Of a DNA stretch of 64,000 nt, positions 30,756 through 44,157 are shown piece after piece. The DNA lies in the NCBI GenBank assembly GCA_014529385.2, contig CM043946.1, positions 35,552,558-35,616,557 of the forward strand. Direction: 5' to 3'. The notes beneath the pieces were generated by a model that ran no database searches, was not told the DNA's origin, and saw nothing but the letters and a program-made list of their open reading frames with translations. A program made the translations under genes and the position numbers. The first letter of the stretch is position 1. Each line of letters begins with the position of its first letter. The DNA comes from Adiantum capillus-veneris. Its lineage: Eukaryota; Streptophyta; Polypodiopsida; Polypodiales; Pteridaceae.

Positions 30756-33070
30756 TAAAATGTTGATTAAGGGGTGCGCATTTGGTTTAGGAAACTCTCT
30801 TCAGATATTTCATTTTGATGTTTTGATTTATGTATTTTATGTACACGGCAGCCATATGACATGGACATGCCATTTTTTTTATTGTGTAGTATGAGAAGCA
30901 TGACATACTAGCACTTGGAATGTAGTTTGGTTTTGAGGGTTCTTAAGTTGATTTGGTAGGCTACTTTTATGTTTTCATTTTGTGTTTATTTTGTACATGA
31001 TCGCCTATCGATGTGGACATGCCCTTTTGGCAATCGTGTGATTAGACTATGTGATTGGAGGTTTCTTATGTACTATGATATGTAGGTCATATAACCACTA
31101 AAAAGTTAGATTACTTTGACTATATTGAAAATGTGTTTGATTTTAATATGTAAGATAATCCTTAAATCCCACGTGGGAGCCCAAGATGAGGTGGACAATT
31201 TTTTTGAAAAAAGAAATTATGTGATAAAAATCCCATGTGGGAGCCCAAGAAAAGGGTATACTAATTTTTTTTTAGAAAGAGGTCTCCATACAAAGGAGAC
31301 TCTGGCAAAATTTTTAAGATTTACATTTTATGTACAAACTCAAAATTAAATACAAATGGTGCTTTTTTAGAAGTTGCATTTTGCTTAAGCATAGACATGC
31401 ATTCATATCACATATAATTGTTTTTGTTCAAAAAGATTAATCTTGTAATGGGTTGTTTTGTAATGTGTTTTGATTTGATGAGTGAAGTTTTCCATAGTTG
31501 TTTAAAAGTATGCATTATTTGTTATTTAGAGAACAATCCATTTCATATGTGTGCCTTAAATCCCATGTGGGAAGCCTACTAAGTAGGTGGCTAGTATCAT
31601 ATGTTTTGAAATTGAAATTTGTATCAGTTTACAAGGTAAATGCTATTTGTTTTTTGACAAATTACATTGAAACGATTGGTTTATTTTAATTTAGTATTCA
31701 TTATATTTGTTGCTTTTCATGGTTTGTTTTTTTAACATCTATTGCAAATGAAAACACACTACAATGTACACTTTTGTTCATTTGCAGTTCAACATGTATT
31801 TTTGCAAAAGCATGTGCTTCTAAAATTGTTATGTTACTAGTATGCATAAAATAGTGGGTCATTACATTCCATACGAAATCCGTATGAGGGGGGATGGCTC
31901 ATTACGAAAACATCCGTATTTTGTCCGTATGTAGAGGGATAGGTTAGCAAGTAAGATACCGTATATAGGGGGGGTTCTCTAATTTTGATGCACGCAGATG
32001 ACATCCCCCCATTACTAATAGTGAATCCCCCGGGTCTCCTTCTTGGCCTTAACTTGCCCCTGCTAGTTGATTTGGACAACTATCATGGTGCGGGCAGCTC
32101 CAATCCCTTCTCTCATCTCTTCGACCGGAGGGGTTATCACCTTCATAAACTCACGAACTTGAATTATCTAACATTGGCCACCCTCTTGCTCAAGAGAGCA
32201 TCGTTTTGGGAAATAGTGTATAGTACCACTCTTCATTAACCTCATGCAAACTGTCCAACTTTTGCTTATTGGACTATCAAAGATCTTGTTGATTGGACTA
32301 CCAAAGATCTGCAAAGATAATCCAAACAACTCATCCTTCATAAAGCTAGATTGCATGATATGTTATTCGTAAAACATTTTATACGTGAATAATGGACATA
32401 TTATATGTTTGCCGATATTATTCGATTGTATCATTCGATGACATGTCAGCTTTTTTTGAATCTTTGTATAGTTACTTATATATCGATCAATATGATATCG
32501 ATTGATGCAAAAATACTATAAAAAATGAAAGATTTGCCTTAGATCAAGACGCACCTGAACAAAAGCTGCAAAACCTAACCAAAACAATCCAAGGTAGAAC
32601 AAAAAAACATTTTGATTGTTTTTGAAAAAAAAGTGCTATTTTCAGTACCTTGTAAGTATCCAGAGTAGTAATTAAGTGTTTGGCTCTAGGTTTACACATA
32701 TTAAAAATAGAAAATAGCTTGATCTTTGTTTATTTTTATATACATAAAATAGTAATAAATTCTGATAAAAATCATAATCTCTCTCTATGTTTAGACATAA
32801 GAGACTAACCTACTAAGTTTCTTTATCACATAGTCAATAAATGTTCTTTTTTTAGTGCTTGCATAGAATTAACTTTTACATGGTACATTTACCAAAGAAA
32901 GTGTATACACTCTCTCTTTTAAGTGGACCTATGATTATTTGTTTGTTTAGAGTATAGAGTTAATATTTAAATGGTAAGTGTAAAAAAAGATAACTACACG
33001 CAGACTTCTAGTATGAGCATAGGCTGCACGAATATCCCCTCAACCAAAATCCAGGTCGGCAAGCTGCTTC
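30756..33070. other. No supported gene; AT-rich
   Basis: Two near-identical palindromic boxes (CCCACGTGGG and CCCATGTGGG, each followed by AGCCCAAGA) occur at about 31166 and 31231, with a third partial at 31560. Otherwise this is unique AT-rich sequence without recognisable frames. Confidence 0.55.
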
Positions 33071-33251
33071 TACTCCTCTGCGAACCCTTGCCAAGAGATG
33101 GCCCTTGCTTCAACTCTCACCTTAACACCTGCACCTGCACTTGCGCATACCCCCCCTCCCCCCATTGCCCTCCGCCCTCTCCTCTCTTGCATGCTCTCCT
33201 CTCGCGAACCTCCTTCCTTATCACAAGGCCTGCTTCGCCCGGACACAGTTC

Positions 33252-33297
<46 letters not shown>

Positions 33298-33642
33298 GGT
33301 CTCCTGCCTATGTCCCAACCAGCTAGCCAGTCGTCACCGCATGCACCTTGCACACCAAGCGAACGCAGACTCAAGGGGTTGGGGGGGAGAGAGAGAGAGA
33401 GAGAGGAAAGTCGGCAAGTCACGAGATAGACACTGCCCAACACTTAACAAGGCACCTACCTCGTCCCCATCCTGCCAATTGTCTGCACTTCTGCTCCTTC
33501 CTTAATGAAAACTTTTATGCATTCCTTGTTTTCCCCTAGCATGTTTAAGCGGATCTCCACTAATTCCCTCAATTAAGAATAAATCAAAATCGTTTACCCA
33601 TATACCAATTTAGTTTAGTCAATAATTTTTGACAAGTAGTTA
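33071..33642. other. Microsatellites (GT)n(GA)n; no gene
   Basis: (GT)n to (GA)n at about 33251-33291 and (GA)n at 33386-33403. Frames across them are products of the simple repeats. Confidence 0.75.
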
Positions 33643-33783
33643 TTCCTTGTCAATATCACCATGGGTTAAATATTGCATAATCCAAGTCAATCCTTGGAAG
33701 CCTTGTAGGGTTCTTCCTTGTCAATATCACCATGGGTTAAATATTGCATAATCCAAGTCAATCCTTGGAAGCCTTGTAGGTGT
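33643..33783. repeat. 71-bp tandem duplication
   Basis: CCTTGTCAATATCACCATGG... repeats with a 71-bp offset (33645 and 33716), essentially identical copies. Confidence 0.95.
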
Positions 33784-36700
33784 GCTGCCAATATTAAAGT
33801 CACAGCCCATAGTAAAAGGCTTTTATCTTCTATTATGTTTCCATTGTTGATAAATCAAGTCAATGTTTTGCATTCCCATAAATTTTGATAGTCACAATAT
33901 AAGTAATGTTATCTTAGTTGATTAAATAAAAGGTTTTCTTTTAAATATGGGAATTTAGAAGTTCTCTCTCTAGATTGCATCATGGGACATAGCTCGTGGA
34001 TTGAATGGAGTGAAATTGAGTTTGTGCCAAAACGAGTCCTTTTTTATGACAATTATGTATCAATTGATAAGTATATCAATCGATGTACACTAAAATTATT
34101 TGTAAATTCTTGAGTTATTCAAGTATCTCTGAATAATATTGTAATATTTTCTATATTATTTTTCTTATTTGAGCGAATAAATATAACAAAACCGTCAAGT
34201 CCAAAGGGTTCATTGACGATTGCTGCAAAACCTCTATAGAAACCTGGATCTTCCTGCATTCTCCTTATCACCATGAGGACCTTGTCACCCGCATCACAAC
34301 ACTCAAAAACTTCTTGTTGCACTTCTCTTTCTTAGTAGCAAGTTACACCTAAGTTTCTTGATGAATGGCGTGCAGTCCTTGACGCCCTCTTGTCACACCT
34401 GGAAATGGATGATAGCCTTCTAGATATTGCTATTGGCAACACTGATGTGAAGTGAACGAGGAGGTGCTTCAAAAACTAGGAATTCCTTTTCATAGTGAAT
34501 TGACATACAAATTTCCAAGAGTGTAGGGAGTGCTATATGACAAGTATATCGATATTTTATGATTTGATCACTACATTGTGCAGTTGTTTAAAGTTAATCT
34601 CGAAGAGTGCAATTTTGTTCTAAATTTTGTGATCAAACTAGATGAGTGTGAGCTTGTGAAAGAGACAAAGGTTGAGCGAGTCATAATCAGTACACACATG
34701 AGAAGATCCCTAGATGCTAGAAACTTTAGCATGCCATCTGAACATGATATTTATCTTCTTGCAAATATGACGTTATGTTTAACACAAGCTGTATGCTTTT
34801 GAATGTGCATTCCAAACAGCTCAAAAGTACATTTTCAAGTGCCTACCAAGAACTTTGACATGTTGAATTGGATTTTTTTTATCAAACTAACATTCCAAAA
34901 AACATAAACAAATAAAAAGAAATTGGATGTTGAGGGCATGGGCTCCTACACATTTGACTGGCACATGGCTAGATACCTAACAAAGTCGAAATGCATGTAC
35001 AATGTTTCCAAAGGAGCAACCAGAAAGGGCCTTGCTTGCATTGCATGGAAAGGGTTTCATATCTTGGACAATCCATATAGGAGAAGAGCTACGGATATGC
35101 ATCTTCACGACCATAACTTTTGACCCATAGTGCACAAGAAAGACAAGCAGAGGACAAGCACTCAAATACAATAGGTGGAAAAAAATTGCACAATGCATTG
35201 ATTAATCATGTAGAAAATGATGCAACTAGGAGGATTTGCAAGGCACAGGTATCAAAAATCTTGAGAAATATTCAAGTTTTATGAACTAAACACATGGAGT
35301 GATACTAACTATGCAAATTTCCAAGAGGCTTTGGAGATCTTCCACAAGGCATTTATCAATGCTTGGACAAATCAATTTATCACTCACTACATGATGGTGA
35401 TGTAATTGGTTTGTTGATATTATAATGTTTTGATTTGAAAATCTATTTCCTTATAATGTTTGAGTTTTTTTTTTGTACATCACTTTTATATGTAATCACA
35501 TGTGCTAGTTTGCAATGCAATATGGCAGCTTGGGTATCTGGTCTACATATAGCATGGAGAAAATCCACTATCAAGCTTGTACTAGTTATTTCAATCACAC
35601 TTGACATGGACATTGTGTAGACAAAGCCAATAGCTTAGAGGAGTTACATCAATCGAGGTATCATAAACTTATGCACAGAATTACATTCGAAAATAGTATG
35701 ATCCCTGCATAGTATTCCCCCATATGACACTTTTGATTATGTACAAGCTGACATTTGGTATCATTGCTACATAAAATCTTTGGTAGCTTGAGAATGCTCC
35801 TATCATGGCTTGTACATAATGTCCTGTCATGTCAACCGCCCTAATGATTGCATTAATGACAGTGCATTGGATGCGGCACATAGCTCAAGGTAGAATCCAA
35901 CTTACCCGGTGACACATGTTCGGTTGGGGTGATCTTTGTAGCCCAAATAGTAGCATATTAATGATCATACCTTTATCCCGCAAATAAATCATCCTTAGTG
36001 CACAATCTTGGTTTTTCCCAAATCTTTACAAAAGGCACAAAAGCGAACAAGAAGAAGAGGGAAGCGAAGGTTTTTTAGAAGAGGTGTGTGGACTTAAGGG
36101 AGGTTTAGAAAAGGGTTTTCGAGGAAGTTTTTTCACTAAACACACTTAATTCCCCTCTCCTTCACCTTAAACGGGGGCTATTTGTACACTTTGATATGCA
36201 CATTGAAATTGAGAGAGATACACATTAGGAGGGACTCTGGGGATCGATTAATGCACACTAGCACATGGTATGGTATGAGAGAAAGTATAATTGAGAGTAC
36301 ACTTGGGAAATACAACTTAGCAAACGCACTCGAAGGTTTATATGCTTGCACCATGTAAGGAATTAAAGAGGTGGAGTAATGCAAACCACAAGCCATGATT
36401 GTGAGAGCACTCGTCCATGCACTACACTATTGGAATTTGGAGCACTAATTGTGTATAACTATTGGCTAGGAATTACTATCTCTTTGATGATTGGCCATGC
36501 ACCATATGGTAAAGCACGTCACTACATCCCTCTCTCCTCACCCTCAAAGCATGTCACTACATCCCTCTCTCCTCACTATTATGGCAATGTGTTGTCCATA
36601 ACTTGTCAATCTATGCGTTTACTTCCTCAGGCTATCCCGTATGTTCTTGTGATCTTTGCTATACGTGACATTTTGTTTGTCGTGTAGATGTTTGTAAATC

Positions 36701-36809
36701 ACTAGCACGGGCACTCTCGCTTGCATAGGAAATGTAATTAAATGTACTTGGGGTTGCTTGTTCTATGGGTGGTCAATGTTAGCATGATGGGTTTGTGCAT
36801 TTTTTGTGG

Positions 36810-36811
<2 letters not shown>
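33784..36811. other. No supported gene
   Basis: About 3 kb of AT-rich unique DNA. I checked short frames at 34578-34802 and 34923-35123 (plus) and 35681-35881 and 34119-34322 (minus) and recognised nothing. A small duplication (TCACTACATCCCTCTCTCCT, two copies) lies near 36510-36575. Confidence 0.55.

Positions 36812-36903
<92 letters not shown>
36812..36903. repeat. (CT)n microsatellite, about 92 bp
   Basis: Uninterrupted CT dinucleotides. Confidence 0.97.
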
Positions 36904-36905
<2 letters not shown>

Positions 36906-37129
36906 GTAACTTGACTCTTATGGAAATGTTAACACATTGTAGGCAACTATATGAGCAACCAAATGCTGGAAAGATACCATTTTATAGTCCGCTCCCATGT
37001 ATGCCCTCTTTTTCTTGAGGCGGCAAGCAGGCTTGAATGTAAAGAATGTAAAGAATGTAAATAACTTCCGGACTATAATGAATGGGTCTCTCATGACAAA
37101 GTCGGGGTTGAGTGATTGGGCTTAAAAGA

Positions 37130-37440
37130 ATGGCAAGTATGCAAAAGGACAAGTGGATTTTTGTTGATGTCATAGCACCATTGACCATCTTATCACTCTT
37201 TGTGATCTCATAGAGGAAAGTCGGTTGAAAGGCAAGCGATTGTATTCTTTCTTTGTGGACTTCAAGAAAGCCTTTGCTATGATTCAATGCAACAATTTGT
37301 GGAGAAGGATGGAAGAACTCCAAGTGCCAAGTGAGTTTATGCTTGTGGTTTCTCAAATCTATGAGAAGATGATACGTCAATTGCACATGGGAAGAATTTC
37401 AAAAAAAATTGCAAGCACTATTGGGGTTAACACTAGTCCT
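37130..37440 (+). pseudogene. LINE (non-LTR retrotransposon) reverse-transcriptase fragment
   Basis: The plus strand reads HSTIDHLITLCDLIEES, then KGKRLYSFFVDFKKAF and NNLWRRMEELQVP. This is the start of a LINE reverse-transcriptase palm domain: FVDFKKAF is motif A with its catalytic Asp. An in-frame stop lies just upstream of HSTIDH, and the similarity ends near 37440, so about 100 residues of a roughly 1,000-residue protein remain. No endonuclease, YADD box or poly(A) end is present. Dead fragment. Confidence 0.8.
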
Positions 37441-37646
37441 GTAATTGGACATTCAAGTGTCCTGAGACACTAAAGTGTCCTGTTTTCCTACCAAGCTTCA
37501 ACAATTTATTTGTCAAGCTAGAAAGAATTTTTTTACACCTTGCTTTTACCATAGGTTGGTTATGAGGGAAAGAAAACCTTGGATTTTTCTCCATGCCAAG
37601 ATACAATCCCTATGCAGAGAATTATGGTAAGGTCTAAGCTATAAAT

Positions 37647-37838
37647 TGAAGGAGTACGAGCGGAAGTGCGACGCGAGAGAGAGTGCGAGAAGAAGAGCAC
37701 GAGGATATGGTGAACTCGCTCTACTGTAATGTGTAGAGGATAGTGAGTTCTTATTAGGTTTTCACAAAAGAATATGTGTACATACCTGGCGGCCCGCCCA
37801 CTTACTTGGGAGACCACATTGGGCTTTATACCCCAACA
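37647..37838 (-). repeat. Copia-C 3' LTR
   Basis: 192 bp; the partner at 43009-43200 differs at about three positions near its plus-strand right end. Preceded by TAAAT. Confidence 0.96.
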
Positions 37839-37849
37839 ACCTCCCACTT
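37839..37849 (-). other. Copia-C polypurine tract
   Basis: The minus strand reads AAGTGGGAGGT immediately before the 3' LTR. Confidence 0.8.
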
Positions 37850-37927
37850 AAAGTCCAATGTGGTACTTTAAGTGTGATAGAAGCTACTATACAAGCTAAT
37901 ATACAAGAGATGTAGAGAAGTGATGTA

Positions 37928-40900
37928 CTACTCTACACCTAACTGCTTGCGAAAATGTGCAAAGCTCTCTGAGGGAAGTCCTTTTGTAAGTAGATCAGCA
38001 GGATTTTCTGTGGTGTGAACTTTGACAAGCTGAATTTGCTTATCCTCGAGCATTTCCCTGATGAAATGATATTTCACATCCACGTGCTTTGTCTTTGAGT
38101 GATTAACTTGATTGCGAACCAATTGTATAGCACTCTGACTATCACAATATAACATAGGCATCTCCTCTTTGATTCCCAAATCTGTTACTAGTCGATTAAG
38201 CCAAATTGATTCTTTGCATGCCTCTGATGTTGCAACATATTCAGCTTCTGTAGTAGACTGAGTAACACAATCTTGTAATCTAGAACACCATGATACTGCT
38301 CCACCAGCCAATGTAAAGACATACCCTGACGTAGACCTTCGGTTGTCTAAGTCACCTGCATAATCTGAGTCTGTAAAACCCTTTACACTTAACTCCTGAC
38401 TCCCATAGCATATACGCATACTCTTTGTAGCTTTCAGGTATCTCAATATTCCTTTCATTGTCTCCCAATGTTTCTTGCCGGGCTTTGACATATATCTGCT
38501 AACCACTCCCACTGCAAATGCAATATCCGGACGTGTAGCAATCATTGCATACATCAAACTACCCAGTGCATACGCATATGGAATCTTATCCATTTCAGCC
38601 TTTTCTTCCTCAGACATAGGACAATCTTGTTTGCTAAGTTTCACATATGGTGGCAATGGAACACTCAATGCCTTTCCCTTCTCCATATTGAAATGTTGCA
38701 AAACCTTGTCAATATACTATGTTTGAGATAACCAAATCAACTTTTGTGATCTGTCTCTCTCAATGCGCATACCAAGTATATGACTTGCCTCACCCATGTC
38801 TTTCATGTCAAACGATTTTGCCATCTTTGACTTCAAAGCTGAAATTTCTTCCAAGTGCTTGCCAGCAATTAACATGTCATCCACATACAAAATAAGGATC
38901 AGCCAACTACCATCCTTAGCCTTCTTTGTATATAGACAGTGATCGAACTCACTACGTTTGTAGCCTTGAGAAAGCATAAACTTGTGGAACTTATGGTACC
39001 ATGCCCTCGGTGATTGTTTTAAGCCATAAAGACTCTTTAACAACTGGCATACCCAATCTTCCTTGCCTTTCTCAACAAACCTTTCTGGCTGTTGCATGTA
39101 AATTTCCACATCTAAATCACCATGCAAGAACGTTGTCTTGACATCCATTTGGTGCAACACCAAATCTAATATGGCAACCAATGCAAGAAAGCATCTCAAT
39201 GTAGTCATCTTGACCACCGGAGAGAAGACTTCATCAAAGTCAATACCTTGTTCTTGCTTAAATCCCTTGGCAACAAGCCTTGCTTTGTACTTTGGCTGAC
39301 TATCATGAGTGGTGATCTTATACCTGTAAACCCATTTACAAGGTAGAGCCTTTTTGCCCTGTGGTAATTTAACTAGCTTCCATGTCTGGTTTTTATGCAG
39401 AGCTGTCATCTGTGACTGCATGGCCAATTGCCAATTCCCGGAGTCCTTCATTTGCATTGCTTCCTTGTAGCATGAAGGCTCATTGCAATCAGTCAACATG
39501 ACATAGTTCATAGATGGAACAAACCGATCAGGAGGTCGTGAGATACGTCCCGATTTACGCAAAACAGGTGGCTGAGGCTCAGCCACAACCTGTGGTTCCA
39601 CTCTATCCTGTCCTTGCTCCTCTTGAGCCCTGACATTTTGTCTTGCACGTGCAGGTCCATCTTCTTGGAAGACAACTCTTCTAATCTCTTCAACCCTCTC
39701 TGGTTTAGAATGATATTTGGCTTCATTAAAGTGAACATCATCGCTGCGGATAACCTTTTTGGATTCGGGATCCCAAAGTCTGTATCCCATCTCACCAGAA
39801 TTACCATAGCCTAGAAACATGCACTTTCTACTCTTTGGCTTAAGTTTGTTCCTAAATTCCTTTGGAACATGAGTATATGCCTCACAGCCAAAGACTCTGA
39901 GATGCTTGTATGAGGGCATTTTGCCTGACCATACCATCTCTGCCACTGAATCCTTCTGCAAAACCTTGCTAGGAGACCTATTTATAAGATGAACAACTGT
40001 TGATACAGCTTCAGCCCAAAACCCATTTGGCAGTTGTGCATTAGACAACATACTTCTAACTTTCTCTTGTATGGTCCTATTCATCCTCTCTGCAACACCA
40101 TTTTGAGGAGGATTGTAAGGAGCAGTAAGTTCACGTTTTATACCTTTTGACTCACAAAAGTCCTGAAAGGCCTTTGAAACATACTCTCCACCATTGTCAG
40201 TGCGTAAGCATTTAAGCTTCTTGCCACTCTGATTCTCCACAAGTGTCACAAACGTTTTGAAAACACCAAATGCTTCATCCTTGTGCTTGAGAAAGTAAAC
40301 CCATACTTTCCTCGAGTAATCATCTATAAACGTCATAAAGTAAGAAGCTCCCCCTAGAGATAGGTTAGGCATAGGTCCACACAAATCACTATGAACAAGT
40401 GCCAATTGTGTATCTCTTCTACTGCTTCTATGCTTATGTGGCTGCTGTGTTTGCTTACCATACAGACAATGTTCACAGAATTCAAAATCATTGAATGAAA
40501 AGCCAGGCAAATAACCAGAACGAGACAAGATTTCCATTCCCTTCTTGGACATATGTCCTAACCGGCTATGCCACAAAGAAATGTTCGGCTGCTCGGTTAC
40601 ATTGATTACATTTTTAGAGACATTTGATACATAAATCATGTAAAGTCCTCCAGACTTTACTCCATGTGCTATTGTCATAGAACCCTTGGATATCTTCCAC
40701 ATGTTCTGTCCAAAAGTGGTGACGTAGCCAGCATCATCAAGTAAACCTGTGTTGATCAAGCTCTTTGTAATTGCGGGAACATGTCTCACATTCTTCAGCG
40801 TGAAAGAAGAGCCATTCTGAAACTTCAATTGAACATCTCCAACACCTAAGATCTCACATGTCTGCCCATTGCCTAGCAAAACATGATCTTTAGTGGTCAC

Positions 40901-41908
40901 ATAAGAGGTAAACCACTCCTTGTTTGGACACACATGAAGTGATGCCCCTGAGTCTATAATCCAGTCACTCAGTGCATGTCCATCAGATGCTGTAAGGAGA
41001 GCTGAGTCCATTGTATTCTTCAAGAAGTAGATGTCTCCTGACACTAGACTGTCATCTTCTGCAACAGTGTTTGTCACATTTATTTCTTGAATCTTCACTG
41101 AGGACTTGTTCTTCTCACCATGGTCTTCAGCTTTGTCTTTGCCTTTTTCTGCTTTCCATTCTCTGCAGTCTCTTTTCATGTGACCCTTCTTGCCACAATG
41201 GTAGCATTCTATGTCACTCTTGCCTTTAGCATTGCGGGACTTGCTACGAGACTGATTCCTCTTTCCACCTCTGTCCTTTTCTTTGGCCCTTCCTCTGACA
41301 AATAAGGCTGTTCCTTTGCCTTTGTCCATTGTCTTTCTGTTGGTTTCTTCAGTAAGCAGACTGCCTTCTACACCTGCTATGGTCAAACCATCTGGAGGTG
41401 CTGAATTACTCAAAGTTGTGCGAAAAGTGTCCCAACTTTCCGGCAATGTGATCAATAGGAACATAGCTCTAACAGGTTCATCAAACTTGACACCTAGAGC
41501 TGACACTTGACTGTGGATAGTGTTGAATTCATTCAGATGATTGGACATAGGTGTCCCTTCTTTCATCTTCAAGTCAACAAGCTTCTTAAGCCAGTATACT
41601 TGTGAAGCTGCACTCTGCTTCTCATAAAGATCACTCAGCTTTGTCCATGCTTCATAAGCCGACATCTCCTCTGCTACATTGAAGTAAACGCTTTTTGCCA
41701 AAGTCAGCATAATGGTAGAAAGTGCCAATTCATCCATTTCGCTCCATTCATCTTCGTCTATATCTTCTGGTTTTATCCCTTTGAGCTTTATAGGTTTTAT
41801 CTGCTTCTTTTGTACCAACACGTGCCAAATCTGCTTCTTCCACAATGGGAAATTGGTTCCATCCAGCTTCTTGATATTGTAAAGAGCAGTGTCCTGTGAT
41901 CCAGCCAT
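37928..41908 (-). pseudogene. Copia-C gag-pol with a single amber stop
   Basis: Starts at ATG 41908 (MAGSQD). Gag has LDGTNFPLWKKQI and the zinc knuckle CYHCGKKGHMKRDC. The protease site is IIDSGASLHVC. Integrase has the HSDLCGPM, RTDNGGEY and GVAERMNRT catalytic residues. RT has CKWVYRYK, DVKTTFLHGD (Thr where most copias have Ala), YGLKQSPRAWY and YVDD (38876-38887). A TAG at 38717-38719, just after LIWLSQT, ends the first 1,063 codons. The frame continues in the same phase through the RT thumb and RNase H (DSDYAGD, STTEAEYVA, YCDSQSAI, TKHVDVKYHFIRE) to 37928. One nonsense substitution therefore separates it from an open polyprotein. Readthrough or an assembly error are alternatives to a dead copy. 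Confidence 0.93.
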
Positions 41909-42994
41909 AGCTTCGCTTCAAAGTAGTTTACTTTCCTGGGAAATGTTCGGCAGAGTTTCCCCTGTAAACTGACCTCTGAACCAATATCAACCTGTCAAAT
42001 GAACCAAGAAAGCTTCAGATTCTGCAGAAATTTTGGCAGAGTCTCCTTTGTCACAAAATGGCTCTGGTGTACTCAAAAACAGACCAAAAAACAGCTCAAA
42101 AACACTGTCCCTCTAACATTGTAAGCTGTGGGTAAACCTGTCCTGCACCTGTACTGACTCTCATTGTCCTGTCACTGTCCTGTAAGCATAGACTGTGACA
42201 ATGCCTCAACGGCGGTAAAGCAAAGATGCAATCCCAATTGTCTAACTCACAGTCAATACATCCTAGCTGCCTATCTAAGGGTGCTCGAGGGATCGCTCCA
42301 AGACCTGTATCACCGAAAGGATCTCAACATTCGAGAACCCCCCAGCTCAATAAAACCTCACTCGACCCTCAGCAAAGGCTGCAGTAAATCTGACAGTACA
42401 TAGACTTTCCACAAAGTCATACATCCACAAATTTCCCACTGTATGTTGTAACCGCTACGGCGGTTGTTTGCTGCGTGACTCACAGCCAGCAAACCCTCAA
42501 CATACATACATCATCTCTAACAATACATCCCATGTGGAAGTACCTGCAATGTCAGGATGAAATCTGGAGTATCAAGCAGCAAACACAAGCTACCTGATGA
42601 TCTAGTGGATGTCGCCTACAGTGTGTGTGTAGGTGCCCCCGTGTCGTATGTGACACACCTCCAAGAACTTTGAGCCGTCCTTCGTTGTGTAGACAGCCAC
42701 AAATCAGCACTCTAGAAGTGCAGATATCCTCAGCTCTTGCAATCGTAGGCCAAAAACCCCAAATTTGCAGAGTCGGATCTGCAACCGCCAAGACCACGTA
42801 GTCAAAAATGGCCTGCGCAGAACCGTGTCGAAGCCGAACGATGGCCGAAATGACCCCAGAATGAAATTCTGAGCACACCATGCCCTTTGGGCTCTCCCAC
42901 AGTATTTGGGGCCGTGTTATCGCATGTCGAATCTCACTCCAATCTGAGCAGGTGACTCTGGCTACCTACAGTGCTGCCCCGAGCCTCGATCTGA
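41909..42994 (-). other. Copia-C long untranslated leader
   Basis: About 1.1 kb between the primer site and the gag ATG. Only short frames are present and none looks coding. It presumably holds the packaging signal. Confidence 0.6.
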
Positions 42995-43006
42995 GCTCTG
43001 ATACCA
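42995..43006 (-). other. Copia-C primer-binding site
   Basis: The minus strand reads TGGTATCAGAGC, two bases inside the 5' LTR end. Confidence 0.95.
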
Positions 43007-43008
43007 GT

Positions 43009-43200
43009 TGAAGGAGTACGAGCGGAAGTGCGACGCGAGAGAGAGTGCGAGAAGAAGAGCACGAGGATATGGTGAACTCGCTCTACTGTAATGTGTAGAG
43101 GATAGTGAGTTCTTATTAGGTTTTCACAAAAGAATATGTGTACATACCTGGCGGCCCACCCACTTACTTGGGCGACCACATTGGGCTTTATATCCCAACA
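43009..43200 (-). repeat. Copia-C 5' LTR
   Basis: 192 bp, partner of 37647-37838; followed by TAAAT. Confidence 0.96.
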
Positions 43201-43205
43201 TAAAT

Positions 43206-44157
43206 TTTAGTAAAATTTCAAGCTGTTTTGCCAAAAAAATCATAAAATTCTTATATCTTTTTGTAGAGATGGCCTTTTTTATGTTTATAAAAGTCATGTG
43301 TTAGTATTTAGTGCTACAAGACAATTGAATGCCCTTCAAAGACTAGTTTCTATGTCACATGCAAGTTATAGACATAATTTCATACTTGAGCATTTGCTGA
43401 ATAAGAGCATGATTTTGGTCTTCCAAAGGTCCCCTCATGGAATTGGGGCTATTCTTGTGTAGTTTGACAACCACAAATGACTTTATATATTAAAACCAAG
43501 AAAGTACATATTTTTTTGGCTCCCTAACTCAATTAAATCTCATTGCTTGAACTCTATCTTGATGTTTTAATCGTGCAAAAACTCTAAAATCTTGAGTTCT
43601 CCATAATAACATTGAAACCAAGGTTTTAGGCGCCTCAATTGTGTCTGTACCATGTACTTTGATACTTTTAGTGGATCTACGTGGAAAGTTTGATATTATT
43701 TGAGGTTTTGAACGCTTATGTCTCAAGAATGAAAATATCAAAGTTTTCTCTTACGCAATTTTGAATATTTGAAATAATCCAATAATTGTTGCATACCAAA
43801 GCCCTTCTCCTTGCCACCTTGAGTCCTCAATGGAGACAATAAGCAATGTATCACTTTCTAAAACTCACAAATACATCAAAAACATGTTTTTCTTTGTATA
43901 TGACGATATGCTTGAGATGGTCATATCAAACATGTAGAACTTTCCATTATTTTATATACTCGAAAGTAAATTTTTTTGCACATGCAACTTTCATTTGTCT
44001 ATAGCACAATTGTGGAAAAGTCACGTAAAATTTTCTACAAGGTCACTTCATTTTTTCTTGAGCTTATAAAGTTGATTTCTTCAAAGCATCAATCGCAGTC
44101 TTACAAGGGTCAACTTGATGAGTATGGTTAATGATCATGGTAGCTTCTAAAATGCAA
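43206..44157. other. No supported gene
   Basis: AT-rich unique DNA between two copia insertions. No coding or repeat signature was recognised. Confidence 0.55.

Larger units (their letters stand above)
37647..43200 (-). mobile_element. Copia-C: full-length Ty1/copia element with one stop codon
   Basis: LTRs of 192 bp lie at 37647-37838 and 43009-43200 (TGAAGG...CCAACA; about three differences, 98.4%). A perfect TAAAT target duplication flanks it (37642-37646 and 43201-43205). A Met-tRNA primer site, a polypurine tract and a complete gag-pol frame on the minus strand are present. The leader between primer site and gag is unusually long, about 1.1 kb. The only lesion seen is an in-frame TAG at 38717-38719. 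Gag and RT features (CYHCGKKGH knuckle, DVKTTFLHGD) differ from Copia-A, so it is a separate, Tork/Tnt1-like family. Confidence 0.97.

Noticed and set aside
34578-35123. Short plus-strand frames as host exons
   Set aside because: No recognised motif, no convincing splice sites, and composition equal to the AT-rich surroundings.
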